Assembly (NCBI RefSeq): GCF_047495875.1
Contig: NC_092460.1
Span: 3,529,520-3,593,519 of the forward strand
DNA from: Pithys albifrons albifrons
Lineage: Eukaryota; Chordata; Aves; Passeriformes; Thamnophilidae
Direction of reading: 5' to 3'
Length of the DNA stretch: 64,000 nucleotides
Shown: positions 47,408 through 59,952 of the stretch, piece after piece
How the letters are laid out: each line of letters opens with the position of its first letter
How positions within the stretch are numbered: the first letter of the stretch is position 1
Made by a program: the position numbers and the translations under genes
The notes under the pieces: model-generated
Database searches by the model: none
Told to the model about the DNA's origin: nothing
What the model saw: only the letters and a program-made list of their open reading frames with translations

Positions 47408-50400
47408 AATTATGGTACTGAACATGCCTTTTGTGTTAGAAAATATAATAATGAGTAATTCTGAAGGTATTATATATAATATAACATGCAAGTCCTCAAA
47501 AATATAGGAATAAATGTCGTAAATTATCTCATCATGATAGTTTTTAATGCAGGTCCTACTGGCTTTGATGAAGTATTTTATCACCTTGAGTTATTCCTTC
47601 AGAGAAGGTAAAATGACTGACAGCACATCCTGGCAGGGGTTTGGAAGCAGCAGAAGTCAAGGCATCTAATACAGGGATTCAGCCAACAAAAAAAGGCTTC
47701 CTGAAACAAAAAGTCACAATTCCATGTTGCCTTTAAGCAAAAGATGTTCAATGCATTTAACCAATTTCACTGTGTTTCCCACCACATGGGACAGGAACCT
47801 GGAGGTGGAATGTGGAAGGACACAGAGGTCCTTTTCTGTAGTGGGGCAGCTCCTCCTTCAGCAATTCAAATTCTTGTTCCTTACACAACATTCCCATGGC
47901 AGAGGGTGACCAAGGCACGTGTTCTGACCTCATTTACAGATTCTGCTGATTATTTCCTAGATGGTGCTTATGGAAGCTGATCAGCAACAACACCAAAGTA
48001 CTTTGCTCCTCATTTATGGGCAGCTGGAAGTTAAAAGCACTGAGAGGAAAACCTTCCAAGCATTCAGGATGATGTTTGGCCTCCCAGCTATTCCACAGAG
48101 CCTCTGAAAGTTCCCAGATCTGTGCAGCATCCCTCAAAATTCTGAGAAATGAACCTGTTTTCTCAGAATTGTTCATTAAGCAGCACCTTGCACCACCACT
48201 CCCAGGGCTGGATTCATCCCTTGCTGCTCCTCAGCTCATCCCTGAATCTGGAATTAGCCTATAAAGCTGCCCATATTCCCACATCACTGGCCATGACCTA
48301 AAGCTCCTGACTGATACCTGTGCTCTGGCTCCATCCAATCCCTGCAGCAAACAAAGGGGACAACCAGAGTTCAGCAGGTACACCCAGGGAATGAATAATT
48401 AGCAGATGAACTTTGGGAATGCTGCAAGATGGAGAAGTGCAGAACCACGAGCACAGTAAGAGAAGAGCTCCCTAACTCTTGTGAAAGGAGATGGAAACAT
48501 CCAAGAAGGTCAGGTACATTTTCCCCCCATACATTACTGTCAGCTCCACTAAAATCACCTGTCACAAGCTATTTTTCCCCTCAGAACAGGCACTGTGGCT
48601 CATGCTTTGCAGCAGGTACATTGGATAGGACAATAGAACATGGATTGCCTTTGTGGCCTGAAGACTCAATTCTGGAAGTGATTTAAATCTTTTATATCAT
48701 AAGCCACAGCCACAAAAACAGATTGGGGGAGTTTAGAAAGCACCTGCCACAAACACCACCTCAACAGCTTATTCCACCCATGAGTCTCAACATCTGGATC
48801 TAAACAAAGCTGGAACATCTACACAAGCTTCTGTGATGGTCTCCCTGAGAACCCAAAATTGAAAGGGCCAGGCTAATTGACTGGAAAAGGCACACAACCC
48901 CCCACCCCAAGGACTAAGATGTCTGTTCTTTTTCACACATCCAGTGAAATGCTATTGTTTCAGTGTTAGAAAAGGCTGTGGGCAATTGGGGTGGGTGGGC
49001 TTTTTGCTGAAGAGCTCATATGCTGAAAAAGAATAGTTTTAGGGAAGAAAAGCAAAGTATTTAACAGGTGGGTCATGTCTGAGTAATAGTCACTTGACAA
49101 AAAGACCACAAGGGTTTGATTCTGATTTTCTTAATTTAGGATATTTCCAGAACTCGTAGTGCAGAGTTTGAAAAGGTGTTAGAAACTCAAAAATGAGCAG
49201 CACACTTTGGTTTTCAGCAAAGACAAATATTTTAGGTTAAAAAAAACTTCACTGTGGGCAGAAAACCAATAAATCATTTCTGCATTCAACTCCAATTTCT
49301 CTGTCAACTTCTCTTTGATTATACACCCAGGAGCTTGATGAGGACTAAACTACAGCAACCTCATCTGCAGAGTGGAGCAATTCCCTGCTAGAGACGTTCA
49401 TTATGTCCACAGGCACCAGTCCAGTGGAACAAGTCTGTTAGATAGTTATTGCTAGGCTTTAGCCATAAAAAACACATTAAAATCTCCCAGTAATCACAGC
49501 CACCTAAGCCCTGCCATGGTAGCACCAGGGATAATGAGGCCTGGCTGGGTCAGTGCTGGCAAAGGCAGGAGGCACAAATGGGAGGGCTGGGAGTGCAGAG
49601 CCACGGGTTGGGAGATTGAGCTGAGAGTTCAGGATGTTTTCTGGATGCTCTGCTGGCAGCAAAGCCAAAGGGAAGACTTGCATATGCATTTGCTGGGCCA
49701 GGCAGTTTTGGATGAGAAATGTGGTGCAATTCCTCCTCTGTCACCATCCTGGAGTGCAGCAGCAGGACCCACTCCAGGCTGCCCTCAGGGGCTGGCTGGG
49801 AGGACAGACAGTGGCCACCTGCCTGGTAGGCAGAACTTTCTGTTCAGAGCACATCCCATTGCTGCCTGAACACATGAGCTGGCTGCCCTTGGGCACCCAG
49901 GTGGCACTCAAGGTGGTGGTGACCTTTGAGGCTTTCTGTGGCCAGCTTGGTTCTCACCAGAGAGCCCATCCCCTCCTCCCATCCTGCAGCAGGTAATGCC
50001 AGCTGGAATGCTCATCCAAGAAGTTCCTGAGAGCCCATGGCTAGTGAGGGCAAGACAAATTCCTTGGGATGAGCACAGCCAGGTGCAGAATAGAGAAGAG
50101 GGTGTAAAAACACATCCTCTGTCATGTGCCCCACTCCATTGTTCTTTAACCCACCTTTCAACTGCCTTCTCCCGAACCCCAGCAAATTCTTCTCTGGGAT
50201 GTGTTTCCCCGCTGGTTTATTCCATATTTTATTTATTAAGCTTAGCAACAGATCAGGGTGAGGCAAAAATATAAATTGCAAAAGGCACAATAAAGAGCTA
50301 AAACAAGTACTGCTCCTGCAGCAAAACACACTGAGGGGCTGGGAGAAGGACCTGACATATTGGTTGGTTTAGAAAGGAGGTTTTAGCCTGATGGATGTTT

Positions 50401-51955
50401 CTGCTACATACAGACATTCTTAAATTAAAATGAAGCTAAGCCAAAAATATTTATCAAAGGTCATCAAATTATTATTAGCAGGGTAATAGCATTGCCATCA
50501 CTTTGGCTTGCAGCTCCCTGAAATTCTGCTCATTGGTTTGAACAAGGCTGTGTCAGGTAATGTTCCCATAAAACTAAAGGACAGTCCCTGCCCTAAACAG
50601 CTTACCTGTACAATAGCATTTATTGCCTTTGCTCCTGCCTCTCTATTTTCACTTGCCATAACACAATGGGAACATCACTGATGGTACTGCAGGAAAAACT
50701 GGGATCTCACCCACTGGATCTTAAATTCTTACCCCCTGATCTCTTTGACTTCCATGGGAAGGTTACATCTGCTCCCCTTCTGGCTTCCTTCCCTCCTGCA
50801 CACCCTCCCAGCTCCACTCTCCATGCAGAGGATTGGGAAAAATGGAGTTGGGTTTATGTCAGGACAAGGGTGTTCTACTTCAGTTATTTATTGCAGTAAT
50901 CACCCCATGGAACTGTGCTTCCCTCAAATTGCACATATAAATTACCAGCTATTACTCCCTCCTGCAAAGGTTAATGCAACCTCTTGTTTTACAGGTATAG
51001 TGAAATTTAGAGGTTAAAACATGCTTATGACTTGATTTTTCCTCCCTGCTTCACCAGCGACAAGGTAACAGCCAAGGAAGGCAGCACATTGCCATGGGAG
51101 CAGCTGATATGCTAACTGGAATTCTATATAAGTTTTGTGAAGCATTCTGAAATGCTATACATGAGCTCAGAGATCTGGCTTCTCACTGCTATTCATTTTT
51201 CAATTTTCAGCTTCAAAGATCTTGGACATTCTCCTCTAGGCTCATCTACAAGCAGGAATCCAAGGTCTAATCACATTGGATGATTTGCTCAGACACAGGA
51301 TTTGTTGCAGCAGTCTAGAGACAAACCAGCAGAAATAAAAAAAAGGAAGGAAGTTTATGCAATGTTAGAGTTGCTTTTATTTTCCCCACATGCCATGGCA
51401 GTCCCATTGTCCTTCAGAGACACAAGTAAATTTACCTTGGAGAGCTGAACTAAGATTATTATGGGTTTTGTACTTTATAATCCTCCTTTTACAAAGTCTT
51501 TCATGCAAAGCTGTGCTCACCATGGTTCCATGTCAGGTATTGTTGGAGATACAAGAGCCCTGCTGATTGCTGACAAGCAGCACCACTGCAGGGAGGTTGT
51601 GCTCCAGCAAGGGATTGAGGAAGGGAAGCACAGGGGATGTCACATCCAGGGGCTGTAGACAGTGAGAGGTAAAACAAGAAGATGCCCAAAAGCTCATTTC
51701 AAAATCTGCCTGCCAAGGGGAAAAACCTTCCAGTGATAAAAGTGGTGTCAACAGAACATTGTGTAGAGTGTCCAATCTCCATCTGAGCAACCCAGAGGTG
51801 TTAAAGTGCCTCTAAAATCTGTGGGGAAGTACTGGAAGAAGGAATGAGCAGGAATTAATAACACCTGTGTTAGTACATATGTATAATTTCCAAAATAGGG
51901 ATAAAACATGTAAAATATAATTCAGAGCCCACTGATACAAGGTTTCTCCACAACA
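47408..51955. other. Unique DNA, no gene recognised
   Basis: About 4.5 kb. It contains the hairpin at 48138-48170. A GC-richer stretch at 49500-50000 is open in several frames, but the predicted proteins conflict and are unfamiliar. No exon was accepted. Confidence 0.45.
48138..48170. repeat. Perfect 12-bp inverted repeat (hairpin)
   Basis: AATTCTGAGAAA at 48138-48149 is the exact reverse complement of TTTCTCAGAATT at 48159-48170, with a 9-base loop. No flanking terminator-like or mobile-element context. Confidence 0.7.
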
Positions 51956-51990
51956 TGGAATTATTTAGGTTGGAAAACATCCATGCACCT
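51956..51990 (-). mobile_element. Possible trace of a CR1 3' end
   Basis: ATGGAATTATTTAGGTTGG followed by AAAACATCCATG resembles the CR1 terminus (AGAATCATTTAGGTTGGAAA-type). Only about 35 bases are comparable, so this may be chance. Confidence 0.35.
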
Positions 51991-53336
51991 CAGCAGCACA
52001 TGGCAGGGCACCTCAGGGTTCTTCCCAACATGCTGGTGGTGGGAATTCCTCCCAGGGAGCCAACCCCAGGCTGGAGGTCACCCCCCAGAACCCCCAGTAC
52101 CTGAGCACAATGAGCAGAGCAGGTCCAGGGGCAACCAAAGGCTGAACCAAAGTTGTGATGACAAAGCAGCTCCAAGGTCCCCTCAGAAAGTCCAGCCTCA
52201 AGGCAGGGTCCAGGTGAATCAGGGCTGTCAGAAGGCAGAGACCACCTCTCCTTCAGCATAGCCCAAACCAGAGGAGAAACCCAGGGCTGAGCTTAAGCAG
52301 AGGCCCATGGGTGGGGTGAGTGGAAGCCTCATGTGAGGCTGGTCAGGACTATCAAGGTCTCTGAATGCCCTTGTGGCTTCACCACACCTTTACCATCTCC
52401 TTTTCCCTTATTCACAGCATTCAAACTCAATAATCAATATTTAAAAATCATCCAGGGAGGACACACTCCTGAGATACAAAGGTGTTTTTTCCTTCAGAAA
52501 GGCTGTGGGGCTGGACCCTCAGGGCTGCACATCCCTGGGAGCTGTATGAGAAACAGCACATGCTGTTCAGCACATGCTTTTGCTCATAGAACCTCTCCCA
52601 TTGGCCAGTCCTTTTATTAATCCAAGCATTTAAATGAGTTCTTATTACAAAAAAAGTAACTGGAGCTGCAAAAAAAAGGAACAAGGTAAGGCAAGGACAA
52701 ATACATAATTATCTTGAATATGAAAAAAATGGTGCAGCAGAAGTTCATGTTCCTTTGTGTGGAACACAGCCCAGTTAATGTACAATTTAGATGCAATAGT
52801 TTTCTCTGGCTGGGAAACCAGTTTAATTTTTTTTGCTTTATTTTTTTCCTTTAGCTTATGCTTTAAAAAATTCCTGAAGAACAGAATGATGATGGAATTG
52901 AACTGCTGCAACAGGCTGGACAAATTCATTAATGACATTGGCAAAATGATGATTTCAAACATGTGTCAACACAGGCAGCAGCAGCACCACCACACTTTTA
53001 GTGAGTCTTCCAACAACCACTTCTGCATTGATGGGAACACCCAGGTTTGTCATCCCCCCTGCAAGAAATACAAGGTCTTAAAAAAGCTCTATTTGCCACA
53101 TTCCTGTACGTGCTCTCCTCGTAATTTCGGGTATGGAGGCTTGAGCTGGCAATCAACCATTGTCCTGCAGGAGAGGTTTCAAACAGAAACAGCCTTCTGG
53201 GCTTATTTTTCAGTCTTTCTTTCAGACAGATGGTTTTTCCCCCACTAAAGCAACACCCTGACCCACAACTCCTCCAAAACACAGGGTGGGCTGAAAGAAG
53301 TTTGAGTGTCCCTTGTGCTTCCCTGCTGGTGCTTGG
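51991..53336. other. Unique DNA, no gene recognised
   Basis: A GC-richer part at 52000-52330 with no recognised family, then AT-rich DNA with a 163-codon plus-strand frame at 52757-53248. That frame's protein is unfamiliar and has a compositionally biased hydrophobic and Phe-rich start. I do not call it a gene. Confidence 0.4.
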
Positions 53337-53380
53337 AGGACATTTAAGGTCCCTTCCAACCCAAACCATCCTATAATTCC
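53337..53380 (+). mobile_element. Very short CR1 3' end
   Basis: GGACATTTAAGGTCCCTTCC then AACCCAAACCATCCTATAAT is the plus-strand terminus of the CR1 subfamily seen at 47215. The 5' neighbour is not CR1. Confidence 0.7.
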
Positions 53381-56300
53381 TTTTATCTCCTGTCTGATGC
53401 ACAGGATGGTCCAGCACACGCTGCTGTTTTTCTCCTCACCTCCCTGAGAATTTCCATGCCTGCTCTGCAGCCCTGCAGCAGCAAACTGGGAGTTTCTGTG
53501 CACACAGCTCTGGCCCTACACGTGGAATTTGGATGGGGAATGTGGTCTGGGTCTAAAATAGGATGTTTATTGCCCACTAACATAATACAATTTGGAATAC
53601 CTCTAAAAAGGTGGGCAAAAGAGCTGCTAAATTGAATCATGAGAAGGCCAAGTGAAATGGTGTAGCCTGGGAGGGCAGCAGGAGTAGAAAGCAATTTCAG
53701 CCAACCCTGCTGCCCTCAGGGCATGACTTATTCATCAAACTGGACCTATCCAAAAACCTGTGCAGCCTTTAACTGAATATTTTTTCACCTAAACTGGCTG
53801 ACTGCTTGCAAGAACCCACCCCTGCTTTTTGGTTTTGCTTGAGGAGGGGTTAAATCCTGTTGGAGCCAAGTCCTGCCCCCTCTGAAAGCACTGCAGGATA
53901 AACCACAGAGAGGAATAAACGGGCTGTCTGCAGGGTCACTTTGCTGCCTCTCTGTGTCTCTCCCTGTCCCAGCCTTGTGGTGTCCATCTGCTCCACACTG
54001 AGACCTTTCTGCCATCCCCTCGTGGTTTCTTGCTGTGGGTCAGGTCTCTTTTCCAGTTTTACAGTGCCTGACACAGCCAGGTCTGTGCTCAGCCAGTGCT
54101 GTGGTTGTATACATGATTTATTTATTATAATCAAGTTAATGATGGGGAATTACAATGGAGGAGACACTGGGAGAGTCCAGCAAAGGAACCAAACCATATA
54201 AAGGTATCAACCTGCCCACTAACCCTTCAGACAAGACCATGAAATGATGCTTCCAGGGTGGTGGATAACTTTGAAACATGGAATATATGAATAATAATAA
54301 TGACTAAAGCTTTGGTTTTAGAGCTTTTATCACAAGTTCTGCTGATGCACTGAGAAAGTTTATAAAGCTCAATGAGCAATTTTAATAAGGGGTAATAACA
54401 CCCCTCTCATCCACTAAAAGTATCTGATTCTGACCTATTTTATAATAGGGTTATTCAAAATAACTCCACTGACATAAGAACCCACTGGGGCAAGGAAAAA
54501 ATAGAACCAGTCCCTTGGTATTCATAAAATAACCTGTCTGGGGTGCACAAATAAAGCATGAGGGGAAACCTGAATAAATATATTTGTAATTAAAAAATGC
54601 TAGAGAAAGGTTTTTTGTTTTTAAATTGGAAGCTGTTTTGATAAAATTCAAAGTGTTCACAACTGAAAGATCTGGAGCAGCTGAAAGGCAGCTGTGGAAT
54701 GAAGATGCAGAGATAATCTACATATTTGATTGCAGCATTTATTGCCTAAATGCAGAAATAGTGGTGACAACACAAAGCCCCAATTTCTCCTGCAGGGATG
54801 TTCCTGTATTGAGGAATTGGAGGGATTGCTACCAAATGGAACAAACCCACCCAGAAACAGGGTGTGGCTGTCACCAGCTCAAAGCAGGATTTATTGTCAC
54901 CCCTCAGTAAAGAATTTAGGGCTGGAGCAATGAATCCATGAGCAGAGGATGAGGCTGTAGTTGAGATCTACACCAGTGCTGTGGGACCAGCTTGTAGGAC
55001 CATCACCAGTTTGCCTTTAGCCTTTGGATGTCCCAACTTGAGTGGTGTTGGAGCTCTCAGGCTGCTCCAGCCAAGCTCCTGAACAAGGTTGACGGACCCT
55101 GAGGTGGGATGGGATGGTTTCAGAGTCAGGAAGAAGCTGGTTCTGGGCTTGAATTCCACCCCATGTATTCCTCACAGCGTTAAGTCTTCCTCTTAAACAC
55201 AAACTGTGCTTTCTCTTGGTGCATTGGAGTCCTGAGGGGGTAAAATCCCTGTTTTCTCTGTCCTCTGAAAAATAATTAGGTATAGAAAAGGAAATAAAAG
55301 TGCTGTCTTGTGGTAAGGTGTCTCCAGACTGTGAGTGGGTGAAAAAGAGATGAATGAGGCCTGCAGGCTACCAGGGCATTGACTACACAAAGCCATAAAA
55401 GGCTGAGAATCTCCTCACTGAGTTCACTCTATCTTTGCAGGATCCAGGTGCTTACAAATTGATGGGAGCAGACACAGAGACCTAATCTGCTGATGAGAAA
55501 TCTTAAATTCAACCTGAGATTAAGGGCTATGCTGTGGAGCAACTGAGCTGGGTTTAGCTGAGACACCCAAAAATGAGGGACAAGGACTTTGCAGGTCCCT
55601 GAAGTGGCCTTGCTGTGGCAGAGTTGTCTCTTCTCCCAGGAGCAGGGAAGGTTGACTTTAAATACTGAAATGAGGAGAATCATGAGCTAGAAACCCAGTT
55701 TTCTATGGAGAACTGGGTCTGGGGTGGCTGTTTTATTGCCTCTCAGGAGGCAAGTCTGGATAGAAAGAGTCTTTGTGTGTTGTCTTTCTCCCTCACTGAG
55801 TGTTACTGTGGGCAAGTGAGTGACATCTCTTGTCCTTCAAACCTTTCCTCTTCCTTGGAGCTGTCAAAGTGCTTTTGTCAACAAACATGAATAGATCCAG
55901 CCACTACTTTCTGTTGAAAAGCAAACCAAAGTTCACCTCAGGCTCATAAGAAAGGAAAGGAGACAAAAGAAACCACCTTTTTTTTCTAAATCAAACGTCA
56001 TTTTTGTATTACTATTTGAATTACCTTAACTGTTCTTTCATGTACTAATCTTCAGACTTTTCTGCTTTGTGAGCTCCACTTCATTTGTTAAGGTTTTTAA
56101 ATCCTCAGTTGTTTGTTTCCAGTTGTTTTCTTTTGGTTTGGTTTTCTAAAAAGACACTCTTCTTGTATGTTCCCTGCTCTGGCTACAGTACTTTTGTGAG
56201 AAGAAGGAAAGTATGATCTCACTTCTCATGATTTTAACAATTCCATTAGCTGGTCCAAAAATAAACTATGAAAAATAACCCCCCACCTTTTGTGGCACGT

Positions 56301-59300
56301 TCCAGCAAGTGCTGATGTCCAACCTGAACTAATAAAGCTTTAAATTGAGGTTTGAAGGTGTAGGAGGTGGTAAAAATGAATGACCTGTCTGCAAGGATTT
56401 ACCTCTGCTCTCTCCTCTGAAAGGAATTTGCTTAAAATTCCCCTCTTGCAGCTTTGCCTGTGAGGATCCCACTCTCTGACCTCTGTGTTATTAGTTATCC
56501 ACCTTTTTTGCTGTCTCAGTGCCCTCAAACTTTTCAGCTCCCTCCTCTCTGATGCATCTGGGAGGTCACAGGACCTCTGTTCTCCTCTTGCCCCACTGCT
56601 CCTCTCCCTTTGCATGCAGGTCTGGTGCGTGACCTCCCCAAACCCTCTGTAGGCAAAGCTTCCCTTGGGCTGCCCTCCCTTTTTGTGGAATTCCCTGCAA
56701 TGTGTCTTTGTCAAGTCACACCTGAGTGGTGGTTTAGTTGGGAATAATTTCCTTGGTCTCCAGAAGGAGGAAGGGAATAATTTGCACAGAAACTTTGGTT
56801 TATCCAAACAAAGCTCCTTTTGGTGTTTCATAAATGACTCTGAGTGAAGTGCCTTGGTCCAAACCACCCTTCAAATGTTTGTGACCCCCATGATTCCCAG
56901 TTTGTGTGTCCTTGCCCATCCAACAGTATCTCCTTTCCAAAACCAGCTCTGTAGGTCACTGCACGTTCCAGGTTTTCTCCAGACCACTTTGGCTTTGAGA
57001 CTGTGGGCATCAACCTCCATGGATATAACGGAGGGAAAAGAGAGGCTTTCTTTCATGCTTAATACATATGGACACTTTTAGTATTATTTTATAAATTTAT
57101 GAATATTTTTAGTAGTTAAATTTAGTTTTTATAAATTGAAATTGCACTCATTGAAGATTATTCCACTATGTACCTTTTTTTGCTTCATCCTACTCTGTCC
57201 TTTATTAGCCAAAGTGGAAGAGAAACCAGCAAAGTGAGACCAGGAAGGCCTATAAAAGGTTTCCCTATAAAATATGGTTTCTTTCTAAGAAAGGGAAATA
57301 TCCAAGTGTTTGCTGTTTTGTTGTAAAGTAGAAGTTCCATGAAGGACATTCAGTTTCTCTGGTGTAAAAATAATGCAAACCAAATTAGAAACATTTTCCT
57401 CCCCTGTTTTTCTGTCATTTGGTGCTGTACTGAGGAAACAGCCCCCAAAAGATGACAGAGGTTTTCCTCTGATTGACCTGGAATGGAGTGGGTTTAATGT
57501 GTGCCAAATCCTGAAGTCCTTACTCGGGCAAAACTGCCCAAACCTGCTTTAATCTCAGACTAAATAATAATAATAATCATAGAATAAATGATAATGTCAG
57601 AAGGATGTGATAAAAGCATCAAAATCAAATCCACTCAGTAATGAAGTGCACAACAACTCAAGTGTAGCCCCAAATGGTGTGTTGTCCTCAGAGTTGTGTC
57701 CCGGTGATGATCTGCTCCAAAAGGGTTTGGTGCCAGAGCAGAGCAGGGCATGGGCTGGAAAGTGTTGGATGAATGGGAGGAAAAGAACAACCCATTCTCT
57801 GACCATCTCTGCTTTCCTTCAAGGCGAATTAAAGAACAGGAAATACATTGACTGAAAACTTTCTTTCAATAAACACTCTCAAAGGTGTATCTGAGAGGGT
57901 GATTTAGGAGTACAATGACACAGAAGTGTATAATGGATCCAGACCTGTGTTGCTGCATTTGTATGGACTTTGCAGCAATAAAGTAGGTTAAAAGACAAAT
58001 TAATTGTGTGCTTCCTCTTCAAGAGAAAGAGCCAGTGGTAGTTACTATGGCAACTACTTGCAATTCATCCTATTAACTTTCTTATTGCAGGAACAATCAA
58101 TAATGATACAGATCGCTTTAGGATAAAATATACATGAAGGCTTTTAAAAAAATATATTGTTTGCTCTACTTTCAAATAAAATCTGATATGCTCTTGAAAA
58201 AGCAAAGACAATGTTAGACAGAAGCAGAACGTGGATTTGTCAGGAGGGGAAAAGATAGGTGAGTCAATTTGTACCAAAATCCATCTTCTCCTCTTAGCGA
58301 CTTCAGCAAACTGCTCAGATTAATTTTTTTTTTCCTGAAATGTTTTGGCATTTGTGTTCACTCTGATTGTGAAGGTTATTCCTTGGTTAGAGGTATAATG
58401 TTGTGTGCTGATGTGTCTGCTCAAACCAGCCAAGAGCATTCCCACTCTCAGACGAGGAGGCAACTACTCCAAAAGCCTTTTGGACACGCAGTGCTATCAA
58501 GGAGCAGCAGGACTGATGCTCCACCTTCTTAAAGAGCTACCACAGATCTCTATTTCACTTTATTTTTCACATGTGGACCAGCAAGAGTGATGTAGGCAGG
58601 TTCCTCCTGCCCAGGCAGCAATGACAGCCAGGCCCAATGTCCCTGCTAGTGGCTTTGGTCTGTAGGACACTGCAAATTCTCCATCTCCCCCTATTTCATA
58701 TTTGTAGTTTTCAGGAGACATCAATACCTTGAGGTTTTCATCTCACCCATGGTATTTGCTTGCTCTTTGTCTTGGAGGCTCCACTGGCTTTAGGAACACT
58801 CAGCCACTGTCAGAAAACTCCCCTTACACGCAGGGATCTGATTTATGACTGTGCCAAAGAGGTTGGATACTTCCAGAAGAATTTCACGCTGTGTGATTCG
58901 CCAGTGGAAGTTGGCTCTGTAGGGATGTTTGGGTGGGCAGCAGATACAAAGTGAACAATAGCAATCAGGACACTGGGCTGGGTCTTGAGAAGTTTATTAA
59001 ACTCAGCTGGGACTTTCCTGTGAGGTTTTATATTATAACTTCTTCCTGGTCTCACCTGGGGATGATCCTCTGCTCTCTTGCAAATATTAAGACAATGGAG
59101 AAGGCACAACCCTGAAGTACCTGGATGTGTCAGATTGATGGAGCTGCATGAACTGAGAGTTGAGCCTTCTCAAGGGCATCCCAGAGCATTGCAATTATTA
59201 GCCTTGAGTTGCTTTAAGCATTTCTTTCCTAAGTTTTCCTTTCCTTGACTCAGACTAACTGCCTGCAAGCTGTAGGAACAAGAAAATCCTTCTCCAACCC

Positions 59301-59952
59301 CCAGTCCTTTCCCATCCAAGTCACTGTTCCGCCTCTCTGGTCAGTGAACTCCTGTTGCAGCAGGAGTTGGTGGCTCAGGCTTTGTTTACGTGCACAGAAT
59401 TTTCTGAAGATGCATTTCCCAAGCTCAGGGACCTGAATCTGAGCTGCCTGGGAAGGAGGAAAGCTGGAACAGGAATATTGGAGTTACAGAGAAGTTTACA
59501 CACCCTGACTCTCCACACCTGCTGTCATTTCAGAAGGCACAATTCTGCTTGTTTCTTCTGACTTACAGAAGCTGTTTCTTCCCATAATAATTCTAAATTC
59601 AGTTCATCTTCAAAGGGAGAATGCAAAATACTTTCAAACAGAAAAGTGGAAGTTATTGCACAAGTTAATTTGCTGCAAACTGAAGCTTTTGATCTGCTGT
59701 TCTTAGATCACTTCATTATTATAAACATGACCTGAACAGTAACATCTTAACTTTCCAAATCTCTCCTGCTACTGAGCCATTTCATTTTTTCCCATGTCAC
59801 TTAAATTCTTGTTCTTCAAGTCACCTTTGCCTCTTCTCTCCCTCGCTTCAAATTATGAGTATATTACACATTTCTCTTACCAAACAACCCCAAAGCACCT
59901 TCCCCTTGCAGTTGCCCATCCAGACAGAACAAAACCCCCAACCCTTCACATC
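53381..59952. other. 6.6 kb of unique DNA, no gene recognised
   Basis: AT-rich unique DNA with short simple repeats (TAA-type at 57563-57577). An X-box-like site lies at 58041-58054 in a non-repetitive segment. No exon was recognised, although several frames of 60 to 175 codons occur by chance. Confidence 0.45.
58041..58054. promoter_or_regulatory. RFX X-box-like site
   Basis: GTTACTATGGCAAC; on the minus strand it reads GTTGCCATAGTAAC. It is an imperfect inverted repeat of two RFX half-sites with a two-base spacer, one change from the ideal GTTGCCATGGTAAC. RFX factors bind such sites in promoters and enhancers of ciliary genes. No gene start is visible nearby, so a distal element or chance match is possible. 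Confidence 0.35.

Noticed and set aside
49500..50000. GC-richer segment with several overlapping open frames
   Set aside because: Frames conflict and none resembles a known protein.
52757..53248. 163-codon plus-strand frame as a gene
   Set aside because: Unfamiliar, biased composition, no splice context; chance frame in AT-rich DNA.
58760..58954. 64-codon frame containing a plausible globular stretch (RDLIYDCAKEVGYFQKNF)
   Set aside because: No family recognised, no splice sites that would make a convincing exon; left uncalled.
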